NCBI GenBank assembly: GCA_029432775.1
Contig: JAROAZ010000015.1
Span: 1 to 64,000 of the forward strand
Source of the DNA: Pontiellaceae bacterium B12227
GTDB lineage: Bacteria > Verrucomicrobiota > Kiritimatiellia > Kiritimatiellales > Pontiellaceae
Direction of reading: 5' to 3'
Length of the DNA stretch: 64,000 bases
In this document: positions 36,101 to 43,504 of the stretch, one piece after another
How positions within the stretch are numbered: the stretch's first letter is position 1
How the letters are laid out: every line of letters begins with the position of its first letter
The notes under the pieces: generated by a model
The model's input: only the letters and a program-made list of their open reading frames with translations
Told to the model about the DNA's origin: nothing
The model's database searches: none
Program-made: the position numbers and the translations under genes

Positions 36101-36438
36101 CTGAGCGTGCAGGCGCTGCTGCCGACGTTGAAGCAACGGTGGGTATTTTGCCCGCTTACAATGGTTGCCCCGGGCCCGCCCACGCTTACCACGGTGATCG
36201 CGTTGGTGATGGAGATCTCCGCTAGGGGAGTATAGGTGCCGCTGCCGACCTTCACCATTTCGCCGGCCGCTGCAACGTCCACTGCATCCTGGATGTTCGT
36301 CGCCGCCGTCTCCCAGGAGAGATAAGGTGGCGTCGGCAAAATGGAACTGCCTTTAACATAGTGTGTGGCTGCCAAGGAGTTGGCAGCGCTTCCAGTCAGA
36401 AGCGCGATGATGATGGTGGTTGCTGTTTTCTCTTTCAT
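33139..36438 (-). CDS. Secreted beta-helix surface protein with two solenoid domains
   Basis: The 1099-residue protein has a signal peptide and two copies of a parallel beta-helix unit (about 30-345 and 545-990). Each starts with a near-identical SPYLSWETAATNIQDAVD-type segment. Both consist of repeats of the form GGGxxxGTLxNCTLxxNSA, like Chlamydia Pmp or choice-of-anchor proteins. Two Ig-like repeats of about 95 residues (TYTVGTLFWTN and VYTVGSLVWTN) separate them. The tail has a TSP3-like DSDGDLFSD stretch and the shared C-terminal module ending GFYKVEVQLK. No catalytic motif is seen; adhesion or glycan binding is a guess. The helix repeats make the DNA look repetitive. Confidence 0.8.
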   Translation of the reverse strand: MKEKTATTIIIALLTGSAANSLAATHYVKGSSILPTPPYLSWETAATNIQDAVDVAAAGEMVKVGSGTYTPLAEISITNAITVVSVGGPGATIVSGQNTHRCFNVGSSACTLSGFRIISGRAAGASPGDRGGGIYCSNTTPFITNCTLTGNSADFYGGGCWRGTLSGCTLSANSANYGGGCCESLLYNCFIEGNSAYAGGGSQSGELLNCMITGNSAATDGGGSRYGTLINCTLVSNSANNGGGCYAGTYINSIVRANSATNSGDNFSGSPSFSYSCTTPHPGGDNNVDTNPQFINASAGNYRLLPASPCIDVGNNSDAAGSTDLEGNPRIMGGTIDMGAYEFAVGLLPVIDITETNTSVGAMVPAYVIHGTNNTYTVGTLFWTNTANGVNGTITVSGTTFSTPAFQLSYGPNTITVAGTSAAGYTASDSVTITRSIPPVVDITTADTTVDSSVAAYAIVGTNNVYTVGSLVWTNAANGANGSVPVTDTTFGIASIPLANGPNTITVSGTNVLGDAAFDSVTITRSTPFVYHVSPTGSSTSPYLTWETAATNIQDAVDICINGLTVLVANGTYTSLTEITVSHNITVKSVNGPDYTIVDGGGTHRVFNLEDSACTLSGFTVANGLAAGTYGGGISCTDTTPFITNCVIAGNTAGTSGGGIRYGTLYNCTLSNNTAQAGGGSWQSTLIRCSITDNTATFSYGGGCFRGTLSSCIFTGNSGVDGGGVAHCTGSNCIFVHNTAVGKGGGCYGSTLTNCTTSSNSAGLGGGSAACDLVNCILNMNSATAGGGSNGGTLTNCTLTLNSANDGGGSYAGTLNNCTLSGNTATRWGGGSHGSTLNNCSLTENSAETSGGGSYLGTLNNCLVAENSAIDEGGGGYAGTFNNCTVTGNSAGDKGGGNRNCTLRNCIVWGNSATTSNDNWYDTGSPDLFCCCTTPDPGGAGNVAADPLFISTETGDYRISMASPCIDAGSNTYVNVATDLDGNPRIANGTVDIGAFEYVGSVDSDGDLFSDQEEFIAGTDPTNAASFFRITNTWQETSGFVIEWAPTLTGRWYSVVWTNDLPGGFQTLKTGIDHPQNSATDSAHNAESEGFYKVEVQLK

Positions 36439-36497
36439 GATTCATTTTTTTCCATGTTTTGACTTTGCGGTTCTGCCGCACTCCAGAGCGCTACCCG

Positions 36498-38291
36498 CTA
36501 TTTCAACTGCACTTCAACTTTGTAGAACCCTTCGCTTTCGGTGTTATGATTCGTGTCGGTGGCGCTGCTTTGGGGATAGTCAATGCCAGCTTCCAGGGTC
36601 TGGAAACTGTTCGTCAGGCTATCGATCCATAGCAATGAATATTCGCGGTTGCTTACCGAGGGGGCCCACTCAATAAGGTAGCCGGAAGCCGTGTCCGTTG
36701 CATCGGTGATGCGCAGGTACGACTCCGAATTGAGGGGGTCGGTTCCTGCGATGTATTCCTCTCCGCTGGTAAACGGGTCGTTGTCGGGATTACCCGTAGC
36801 ATCGGCAGCGGCGGCATTCAGTCCATTATCATGTTCCCATCCGTCGGGCATGGTGTCGCCGTCGGAGTCGGCGGTTGGAATGAGAAACTCATAGCAGCCG
36901 ATATCGATGACGGCGGTGCCGTTGGTATCGCCATCGAGCGGGCGCGGGATGCCGTCGAAATCGAACGCGGCATGAGTGAGCGCGTTACTGCCCGCATCGA
37001 TGCAGGGCGAGGTGGCCTGCAAGTGGAAGTCGTTGTTGGCGGCATCGACGAACGACGGATCAGCGGAGTAGCAGCTGATGACGGTGGCATTGTAGGAATC
37101 GCTTCCCAGCGGTGCGGAATTCGACCAGATGATGGAATTCCGAGCCGAACCCTGGACAATTCCGCCGCCCTCATCACTGGCCGAATTATTGTACACAATG
37201 CAGTTGTAGAGATCCGCCTCAGCTGCTGCTCCGCCGCGGTCGTACGAGTGATTGTCGTAGAAGACGCAGTTATACAGCTGTCCATCATCCACCGCTCCGC
37301 CGCGCACCGCCGCCGTATTGGCAATGAAAACACAGTCCTGCATCACATAATTGTAATATGCTTTCGCGCCCCCATATTGACCCGCGTGGTTGCCGATGAA
37401 GGTGCAGTTGGATGCGCCCGACTGGTACATTGCGCCGCCATGTGCTTGCGCCCAGTTGTTGGTGAAGAAGCAATTGTATGCGGTCGTCCTGGTAACTGCG
37501 CCACCGCTCTTATTAGAAGCCACATTGCCCACAAATATGCAGTTGTATGCGGTCGTGCTCCTGTACATGGCTCCGCCGGAACTTGCAGCAATGTTATTTG
37601 AAAAAACGCAATCGACCGCCGGGGCTTCAAATATTCCGCCGCCGTTTTTTGCCGTGTTGCCGATAAAAACACAGTTGCTGATCACCGCCGGGTTGGAAAA
37701 AAGCCCCAAGCCTCCTCCGCCGCCCACCGCCGAGTTGCTGATATAGGTGCAATTGAAGGCTGCGGAATTCCAGCTTCCGCCGCCGTCATCCAGCGAGGCA
37801 TTGGTGATGAAGGTGCAGCCATACGCCATACCTCGATACATCCCGCCGCCATTGTCGCCTGCCGAATTCCCCATGAAAATGCAGTTGCTGACGATCGCCG
37901 TATTATCGCTACACATGATACCCCCGCCATTCAACGCGTATCCATTGGTGATGGTGAATCCGCCCAGGAACACATCGCTGCCTAGATTGAAGCAGCGGTT
38001 GCTGTTAACGGCGGCCACGATTGTTGCTGCAGGACCGCTCATGCTTTCGATCCTGATTGCATTGGTAATCACAATTTCGGTGTTCAGCCGGTAGGTGCCG
38101 TTGGTAACCCACACCAGGTCGCCCGTATTGGTGGCCGCGTTTACCGCATGCTGGATATTTGTCGCCGCCGACGTCCAGCTGGAGTATGGCACAGCGGGCG
38201 TACTGTTGTTGAGGTCCACATAGTGGGTGGCCGCTGGTGCGGCTGCGCTTCCGAGCAGAAGCGCGCTAATCGATACTGTTAGCTTTTTCAT
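36498..38291 (-). CDS. Secreted beta-helix surface protein, paralogue
   Basis: With the ATG at 38291 (after GGAGGAGTG) the product has 597 residues and a signal peptide ending near APAATHYV. One solenoid of GG-(A/G)-MYxxxxxxNCxFxxN repeats spans about 25-470. It is followed by SPCIDAGSN and an Asp-rich DSDGDTMPDGWE stretch, then the C-terminal module. The last 17 codons are almost identical in DNA to the end of the preceding gene (33139-33189 against 36498-36548). A dispersed palindrome (36591-36605, FQTLE) lies in the module. Confidence 0.8.
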   Translation of the reverse strand: MKKLTVSISALLLGSAAAPAATHYVDLNNSTPAVPYSSWTSAATNIQHAVNAATNTGDLVWVTNGTYRLNTEIVITNAIRIESMSGPAATIVAAVNSNRCFNLGSDVFLGGFTITNGYALNGGGIMCSDNTAIVSNCIFMGNSAGDNGGGMYRGMAYGCTFITNASLDDGGGSWNSAAFNCTYISNSAVGGGGGLGLFSNPAVISNCVFIGNTAKNGGGIFEAPAVDCVFSNNIAASSGGAMYRSTTAYNCIFVGNVASNKSGGAVTRTTAYNCFFTNNWAQAHGGAMYQSGASNCTFIGNHAGQYGGAKAYYNYVMQDCVFIANTAAVRGGAVDDGQLYNCVFYDNHSYDRGGAAAEADLYNCIVYNNSASDEGGGIVQGSARNSIIWSNSAPLGSDSYNATVISCYSADPSFVDAANNDFHLQATSPCIDAGSNALTHAAFDFDGIPRPLDGDTNGTAVIDIGCYEFLIPTADSDGDTMPDGWEHDNGLNAAAADATGNPDNDPFTSGEEYIAGTDPLNSESYLRITDATDTASGYLIEWAPSVSNREYSLLWIDSLTNSFQTLEAGIDYPQSSATDTNHNTESEGFYKVEVQLK

Positions 38292-38468
38292 GGTACACTC
38301 CTCCGGTTCTATGGATTTCGGGTTGATGGTTCCGGTGTTTGGAAGGGGAGATATTCCTGCTGGTGGATGATGCTGGTAGTGAGAGGCGGAAGCCTGCCAG
38401 GTTTCGTAGCAGGACGAACGATGCAATAAATGATGAAGTCTTCACACCAGGCCTCCATTTATCCAAAA

Positions 38469-38487
38469 CTCCTAACCGGAGATATAC
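38469..38487 (-). promoter_or_regulatory. Shared upstream element, copy 1
   Basis: CTCCTAACCGGAGATATAC, 178 bp upstream of the 36498-38291 gene, matches the element at 40940-40959 closely. On the minus strand it reads GTATATCTCC followed by an AGGAG half-site. Confidence 0.4.
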
Positions 38488-38561
38488 TCCGCCGACCGGA
38501 GTTTGCAAGGGTAAATGCGGGTAAAATACCAGGTATTTTAATGCCGGTTTATGGTCGTGTT

Positions 38562-40919
38562 TTAGGGGTGGACCCGAAGTTGATAGAAGCGCTCGTTTTC
38601 AGCGCTGTGAATGGTGTCGGTGCAACTGTTGCGTGGAGGCGCGATGTTGGTTTCCAATGATTGGAATCCGCTCACCAGGTTGGACGACCAGAGTACATCG
38701 TAGAGTCGATTGCTGACGGGCTCCCATTTGAGGATAAAGCGGTCGGATACCGCTTTAGAATCAGTTACGCTGAAAAAAGAGTTTCCATTGGTCGGATCGG
38801 TCCCGGCGATATATTCGGAAAGGTTGTCGAACGGATCGGAGTCTCCATGGGCAGACGCGGAGACGTTGGAGCCGAAATATAGGTATTCCCAGCCATCGCC
38901 CATATTGTCGCTGTCAGCATCGCCGCTGGCCAGTTCCACGCTGAGCTCTCCCGAGGTGTAGAGGCTGTTCGTGTTCCAGTCGAGACCGAAAGCAAGCGGG
39001 GGAAGGGCAAGGGTGCCGAAGGTGCCGCTGATGCCGCCGTTCCAGTCGAACAGATCGAAGGTGGTGCCGAAGGCCGGGGAATAGCTGTCGGCAAGAACCA
39101 CTTCCAACGGACCGCCCAACGTTGCAGTTCCTCCGATGGTCAGTTTTCCGCTACTTGTTGCGTTGATGCCGATGATGATTTTGGCATGGGCGGTGTTGGC
39201 GGTCAGGTTGCTGGCGAGCGTTATTGAGCTGTCGGGATATATCTGAACCGTGTTGCGGTTGTAGATGGTCGCAGAGACCGCCGCAACCGATCCGCCGTTG
39301 GTTGCTGTCAACGTGTTATATAGAGTGGTTGCTGCAGAGGGGTGTCCTCCCACATAGAGATCGCCGGTAAAGTTCCAGGAAGAGCCTGCTCCATCAATGG
39401 TCGCCTGGTTTTGGCCTGTGCTCCAATAACCCAGACCGCCAACGGAACATTGCACCTGTCCGCCATCGGAGATTAAGAGCGTATTGTAGCCGCCTTTGCT
39501 GCCGACAATCAGCTTGTTGGAATTGCTCCACACCGAACCGGTTCCGCTGATCAGCGCCGTATTGTAATGGGCGTGGTCTCCGGAGCCGAGATACCCGTCT
39601 ACAGATTCCACGCGCCCACCATCTTCAATCTTCAGGCTGTTGTATTGCCCATAGAGGCCAATAATAAAATTATGGTTGGTGCTGGCCCAGATTGAGCCTG
39701 AGCCGCTGACCAACACGCTGTTGTTCGTGGAGCCGCTTCCGTAAGTGCTGCCGCCGATGATTACACTGCTCGCATTTTCTATGCTTCCTCCGCCAACGAC
39801 TTCGACCTTGTTGTTATGGCTTTTGTGGTGGCCGATCCAAATGCTGTCGGAACTCTCCAGTCGCCCGCCATCACAAACTGATATGGCATTGCCTTCGCCG
39901 CTTCGTCCCACATACAGCCTGCCGACGCATGCCAGCTGCGCGCCGTTGGAGACCGATAGCGAATTTCCGTTGCCTCCATCCCCGGCATAGAAATCCAACG
40001 AATTGCTCCAGACCGATCCCGATCCGCTGATCTCAATGGAATTACGGTTGGCTCCTGCCTTCTCGCCTAAGAATGCCGTTTTGCTGATTTCAACATAACC
40101 GCCGCTGCTGACGGTTAGCCGGTTGCTACTCCCGCTGTCGCCGATGGTCAGGTCGCCGGAACTATTCCAGCGCGATCCCGCGCCGCTTATGGTAACAGCG
40201 TTTCCTGCGGCCCCGCTTTGGGCGCCAATATAGCCATCGTCGTCGTTCATCAGAACAGCTCCACCCAGGATGGACAGGGCGTTGTTTTTGCCAAAGTTAC
40301 CCACGATCATGTTGTTGTCATTACTCCAGGTTGTCCCCGGTTGGTTGATGACGGCCCAGTTGTTGGAGCCGTAATATCCAATGGAGCCGGATCCGTTGTC
40401 CACCAATGCGCCATCTTCAATGATGAGCGAATTCCAGGAGCCCTGGTAGCCTACGTTGACGGAACTCGCGCTCAAAACGGAACCGGCAGTGCGAATGGCT
40501 ACGCTGTTGCTCATTCCGCTTGCCGCCCAGCCCAGGGTGATGTCGTTGTTGCATTCCACACGGCCCTCGTTGTTGATCTCCAGGGAATTCCCGCTGGAAT
40601 AATTGCCGATTCGAAGAACGTTGCAGTCCAGGAGCGAGCCGGTTCCACTCACGGTGCCTTCATTGTTGTCAGCCCCGTCAACGGCGCTGTACCCGATATA
40701 GGTCGAGGTTCCTATGTTGAACACCTGTCCGCCGTTGATGATCCGAATGGCGTTGCCATGCGTAACGGCACCTACGTGCAGATCAAAACCGCCGAGGTTC
40801 CACGAACCACCATCTACGATCTCTGTCGTCTGGTTTTCAATGGGGCTGGTGTAGCCGAATGCCGACAGGGGCGGGAACCCCAGTACGAACAATGCCGAAG
40901 AGATTGCCGCCTTCATCAT
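38562..40919 (-). CDS. Secreted beta-solenoid protein with 22-residue repeats
   Basis: The 785-residue protein has a signal peptide (MMKAAISSALFVLGFPPLSAFG). About 20 to 25 repeats, each roughly 22 residues, carry the pattern GxxNSLxIxxGGxVxxxxxxxIG, alternating with SGSGSVWSN segments. This suits a parallel beta-helix of the autotransporter-repeat kind, but there is no C-terminal barrel. Instead the tail has DADSDNMGDGWEYL (calcium-type) and the shared module ending FYQLRVHP. One exact palindrome (38652-38666, FQSLE) lies there. The neighbour genes encode similar architectures, so the three may act together at the cell surface. Confidence 0.78.
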   Translation of the reverse strand: MMKAAISSALFVLGFPPLSAFGYTSPIENQTTEIVDGGSWNLGGFDLHVGAVTHGNAIRIINGGQVFNIGTSTYIGYSAVDGADNNEGTVSGTGSLLDCNVLRIGNYSSGNSLEINNEGRVECNNDITLGWAASGMSNSVAIRTAGSVLSASSVNVGYQGSWNSLIIEDGALVDNGSGSIGYYGSNNWAVINQPGTTWSNDNNMIVGNFGKNNALSILGGAVLMNDDDGYIGAQSGAAGNAVTISGAGSRWNSSGDLTIGDSGSSNRLTVSSGGYVEISKTAFLGEKAGANRNSIEISGSGSVWSNSLDFYAGDGGNGNSLSVSNGAQLACVGRLYVGRSGEGNAISVCDGGRLESSDSIWIGHHKSHNNKVEVVGGGSIENASSVIIGGSTYGSGSTNNSVLVSGSGSIWASTNHNFIIGLYGQYNSLKIEDGGRVESVDGYLGSGDHAHYNTALISGTGSVWSNSNKLIVGSKGGYNTLLISDGGQVQCSVGGLGYWSTGQNQATIDGAGSSWNFTGDLYVGGHPSAATTLYNTLTATNGGSVAAVSATIYNRNTVQIYPDSSITLASNLTANTAHAKIIIGINATSSGKLTIGGTATLGGPLEVVLADSYSPAFGTTFDLFDWNGGISGTFGTLALPPLAFGLDWNTNSLYTSGELSVELASGDADSDNMGDGWEYLYFGSNVSASAHGDSDPFDNLSEYIAGTDPTNGNSFFSVTDSKAVSDRFILKWEPVSNRLYDVLWSSNLVSGFQSLETNIAPPRNSCTDTIHSAENERFYQLRVHP

Positions 40920-40939
40920 CCACCTCCAGGTTTTGGAAA

Positions 40940-40959
40940 CTCCTGATCAGGAGATATAC
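40940..40959 (-). promoter_or_regulatory. Shared upstream element, copy 2, with perfect palindrome
   Basis: CTCCTGATCAGGAGATATAC lies 20 bp upstream of the start of the 38562-40919 gene. Its first 14 bases form a perfect palindrome. Confidence 0.45.
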
Positions 40960-41011
40960 ACCTGGAGGATGAAATTACAAGTTTAATAGGGGCAATGGGA
41001 TAAGGGTATTT

Positions 41012-41251
41012 CTATTCGCTCAGGGCAGAGAAGATTTGCTGCCACTCTTCTTCTAAAGAGGTGCGGCATTCCGGGCGCCCGGCGATGCGATACCAATAGG
41101 CCGCGTTTCCGAGATCGCCTTCCACGCGGTGAAGGTAGGCGTGAACCCACGCGGCTTCCGCCGTATTGATTTCCTGCACAATCCGGTGGGCTTCGTCCCA
41201 GTCGCCTGCCTGTTCCGTTTCCAATGCCTGGATATAGTCTGATTTATTCAT
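41012..41251 (-). CDS. Small conserved protein with HAYLHR-EGD motif
   Basis: The 79-residue acidic protein has no signal peptide. The stretch AAWVHAYLHRVEGDLGNAAYWYRIAGRP looks like a single TPR-like helix pair and is typical of short hypothetical proteins in PVC and Bacteroidetes genomes. Function unknown; cytoplasmic location is likely. A one-mismatch dispersed palindrome (41219-41233) lies near its start. Confidence 0.65.
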   Translation of the reverse strand: MNKSDYIQALETEQAGDWDEAHRIVQEINTAEAAWVHAYLHRVEGDLGNAAYWYRIAGRPECRTSLEEEWQQIFSALSE

Positions 41252-41358
41252 AACGGGAAATTATTCGATTCATATCGGCGTATCACGAAAAAATGCATGC
41301 TCAATTCCGGGGGAGTTTTTATGTGAAACTTCTTATGTAAGAAGGTTAAAGTGATTGC

Positions 41359-42264
41359 ATGCGAATTATTGTTACGTTTATAGGCTGCTTCTTTTTGTTC
41401 TCCGGATTGGCGCGCGGGGAGACGAATGAGGCATTTGAGCTTAGTTTTCCAAGGTGGGCTTCGTCGATGCGGGGAGGTTCGGTCTATAATTTTGATGCGG
41501 ATCTGGAGGGCGGCGGATCTTTTTACATTAACCGCTTTGTGGCTGAAGCTATGTTCGGACGAATGTGGAGCTACGATTCTTTTCTCGCGGTCTCGATTGG
41601 AGGGGGGCAGGATGACTACCATTTCTCGGAGAAGGCTTTCGATCCCTGGAACAATATTAACAACTATCGGGTGGGTCTATATGGACAGTGGAAGGTTTCC
41701 GATAAGTGGTCGTTGTTTGCCGCACCCTCGGTCCGGGCCTATGCAGAGGCGGCAGTGGATCCGCTGGACGGGTTGACCGGGAATTTTTTCGGCGGAGCCT
41801 CCTATACCTTTAGTGACCGGCTGTCACTTGGCCCGGCGTTGGCCATTACCGGCCAGATCGCAGATGATACCCGTTATTATCCAGTGCTGCTCGTGAACTG
41901 GAAGATTTCGGAAAGTCTGTCGCTCGATACCGGCGGCGGGCTGGCGGCAACGGCCGGGCCGGGGCTGGCTCTGGTGTATGAGTTTTCCAAGCATTGGAAG
42001 GCGGGTATTACCACGCGTTATGAGCGGAAGCGTTTCCGTTTGAATCATGAAGGCATCGCTCCTAACGGGGTGGGTGAGGATCGGAATATTCCGATTTACG
42101 GCACGCTGGCCTATTTTTTCTACCCTCAGGGTTATATCACGGCCATTTTCGGATATAACGCATATGGCAAACTGGCTCTGTACGATGAGCAGGGGCGGTA
42201 TCTGGATGAATATGAGTATGATCCTTCTGCAAGTTTAGGTTTTGTTGCATCGTTCCGATTTTAG
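41359..42264 (+). CDS. Outer-membrane beta-barrel protein, tandem copy 1
   Basis: The 301-residue protein has a signal peptide (MRIIVTFIGCFFLFSGLARG) and alternating amphipathic strands with aromatic girdles, ending in the typical SLGFVASFRF. It resembles the DUF6268-type barrels of PVC bacteria, but the assignment is tentative. A paralogue follows 200 bp downstream. A dispersed palindrome (41985-41999) encodes SKHWK. Confidence 0.75.
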   Translation: MRIIVTFIGCFFLFSGLARGETNEAFELSFPRWASSMRGGSVYNFDADLEGGGSFYINRFVAEAMFGRMWSYDSFLAVSIGGGQDDYHFSEKAFDPWNNINNYRVGLYGQWKVSDKWSLFAAPSVRAYAEAAVDPLDGLTGNFFGGASYTFSDRLSLGPALAITGQIADDTRYYPVLLVNWKISESLSLDTGGGLAATAGPGLALVYEFSKHWKAGITTRYERKRFRLNHEGIAPNGVGEDRNIPIYGTLAYFFYPQGYITAIFGYNAYGKLALYDEQGRYLDEYEYDPSASLGFVASFRF

Positions 42265-42464
42265 AGCGGCATAGCTTTAGGTTTTCCGGGTGCTGTATCG
42301 GGTCTCATTGTAGACGGAGATTCTGTGGAAAAAAGCGCTGTGAGCACTTGTTTGTGGAATGGTGATGTAAGTTTTGCTGGTCGGAGCTGAACTCTCGTAG
42401 TGTTTTTAAGGGTCTTTCGATAAATAATGAAAGTTTGCAGGGCACATTGAGGATTAGGATCTAT

Positions 42465-43367
42465 ATGAAAGTTAAGGGATGTATTGCATTTGTATTGCTG
42501 GCCGTCTCTGTTTATTCAGAAACGAACCGGGTCCCGCGTTTCAGTTTTCCCAGGTGGGGCCCCTCGATCAAGGCCGGATCGGTTTATGACTTTGAAACCG
42601 ATATGGACGGCGGCGGTTCTTTTGATGTTAACCGCTATTTTATTGAGGCTGGAATTGCGCGTATGTGGAGTTTTGACCGAATGATTGCCGTTTCCGCCGG
42701 CTTTGGTCAGGATGATTATCAGTTCAACAATCTGGGTACGCAGCCGTGGAATAATATTGATGCATATCGGCTGGGACTTTTTGCCCGTTGGCGATTGGAT
42801 GAGAACTGGGTTCTCTTTGCCGGGCCGTCCGTTCGGTCATACAGCGAAACGGGGACATCGGTGGGCGACGCGCTTACGGGGAGTTTCTTCGGGGGGGCAT
42901 CCTATCGTTTTGGTGATCGTCTTACACTGGGGCCGGGCTTTGTTGCGGCCGGTCAGATTGAAGAAAGAACACAGTATTTTCCTGTATTGCTCGTGAACTG
43001 GAATATTACGGAGCGATTAAGCCTTGAGACCGGCGGTGGATTTGCTGCCACGGCCGGCCCCGGGCTTTCCCTTATATATAATCTTTCCGACCGCTGGAAG
43101 GCCGGTTTATCCGGTCGATATGAAAAGAAGCGCTTCCGCATCAATGGAGAGGAAATCAGAGCTCCAAATGGAGTTGGTGAAGATCGAAGCGCTCCACTTA
43201 CCGGCAGCTTAACCTATTTCTTCTACCCGGCTGGGTATGTTAGTGGGATAATAGGGTATAATTTATATGGAAAACTGTCGGCTGATGATGCTGACGGCAA
43301 TTCTGTGTATGAAAGGTATTATGACCCAACGCCGATAGTTGGCTTTATTGCATCTTTCAGGTTCTAA
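42465..43367 (+). CDS. Outer-membrane beta-barrel protein, tandem copy 2
   Basis: The 300-residue protein is alike along its whole length to the previous one (for example GGGSFDVNRYF, NGVGEDR, LTYFFYPAGYVSGIIGYN). It also ends in Phe (IASFRF). I chose the ATG at 42465, which opens the signal peptide MKVKGCIAFVLLAVSVYS, over an upstream in-frame ATG. At the position of the first copy's palindrome it holds a one-mismatch version (43085-43099, SDRWK). No terminator separates the two genes. Confidence 0.75.
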   Translation: MKVKGCIAFVLLAVSVYSETNRVPRFSFPRWGPSIKAGSVYDFETDMDGGGSFDVNRYFIEAGIARMWSFDRMIAVSAGFGQDDYQFNNLGTQPWNNIDAYRLGLFARWRLDENWVLFAGPSVRSYSETGTSVGDALTGSFFGGASYRFGDRLTLGPGFVAAGQIEERTQYFPVLLVNWNITERLSLETGGGFAATAGPGLSLIYNLSDRWKAGLSGRYEKKRFRINGEEIRAPNGVGEDRSAPLTGSLTYFFYPAGYVSGIIGYNLYGKLSADDADGNSVYERYYDPTPIVGFIASFRF

Positions 43368-43452
43368 ATTTGGTTAATTGCCGGTTGGGGCTGTTTTTGT
43401 TGATAAAAATTAGGTGTATATTTTGGTGTTATGATCTTTGGCACTTAAAATG

Positions 43453-43480
43453 TTGACAAAATTAAGAGGTGTTTTATGGT
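43453..43480 (+). promoter_or_regulatory. Possible ilvBN promoter
   Basis: A perfect TTGACA (43453-43458) is followed after 16 bp by TATGGT (43475-43480), a 4-of-6 match to the -10 box. Confidence 0.45.
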
Positions 43481-43504
43481 GATTGTCTGTTTGGAGGAAA
43501 AAAT

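Noticed and set aside
36378..36400. TTCCA half-site at 36391 as a palindrome copy
   Set aside because: The second arm is missing; half-sites alone were not counted.
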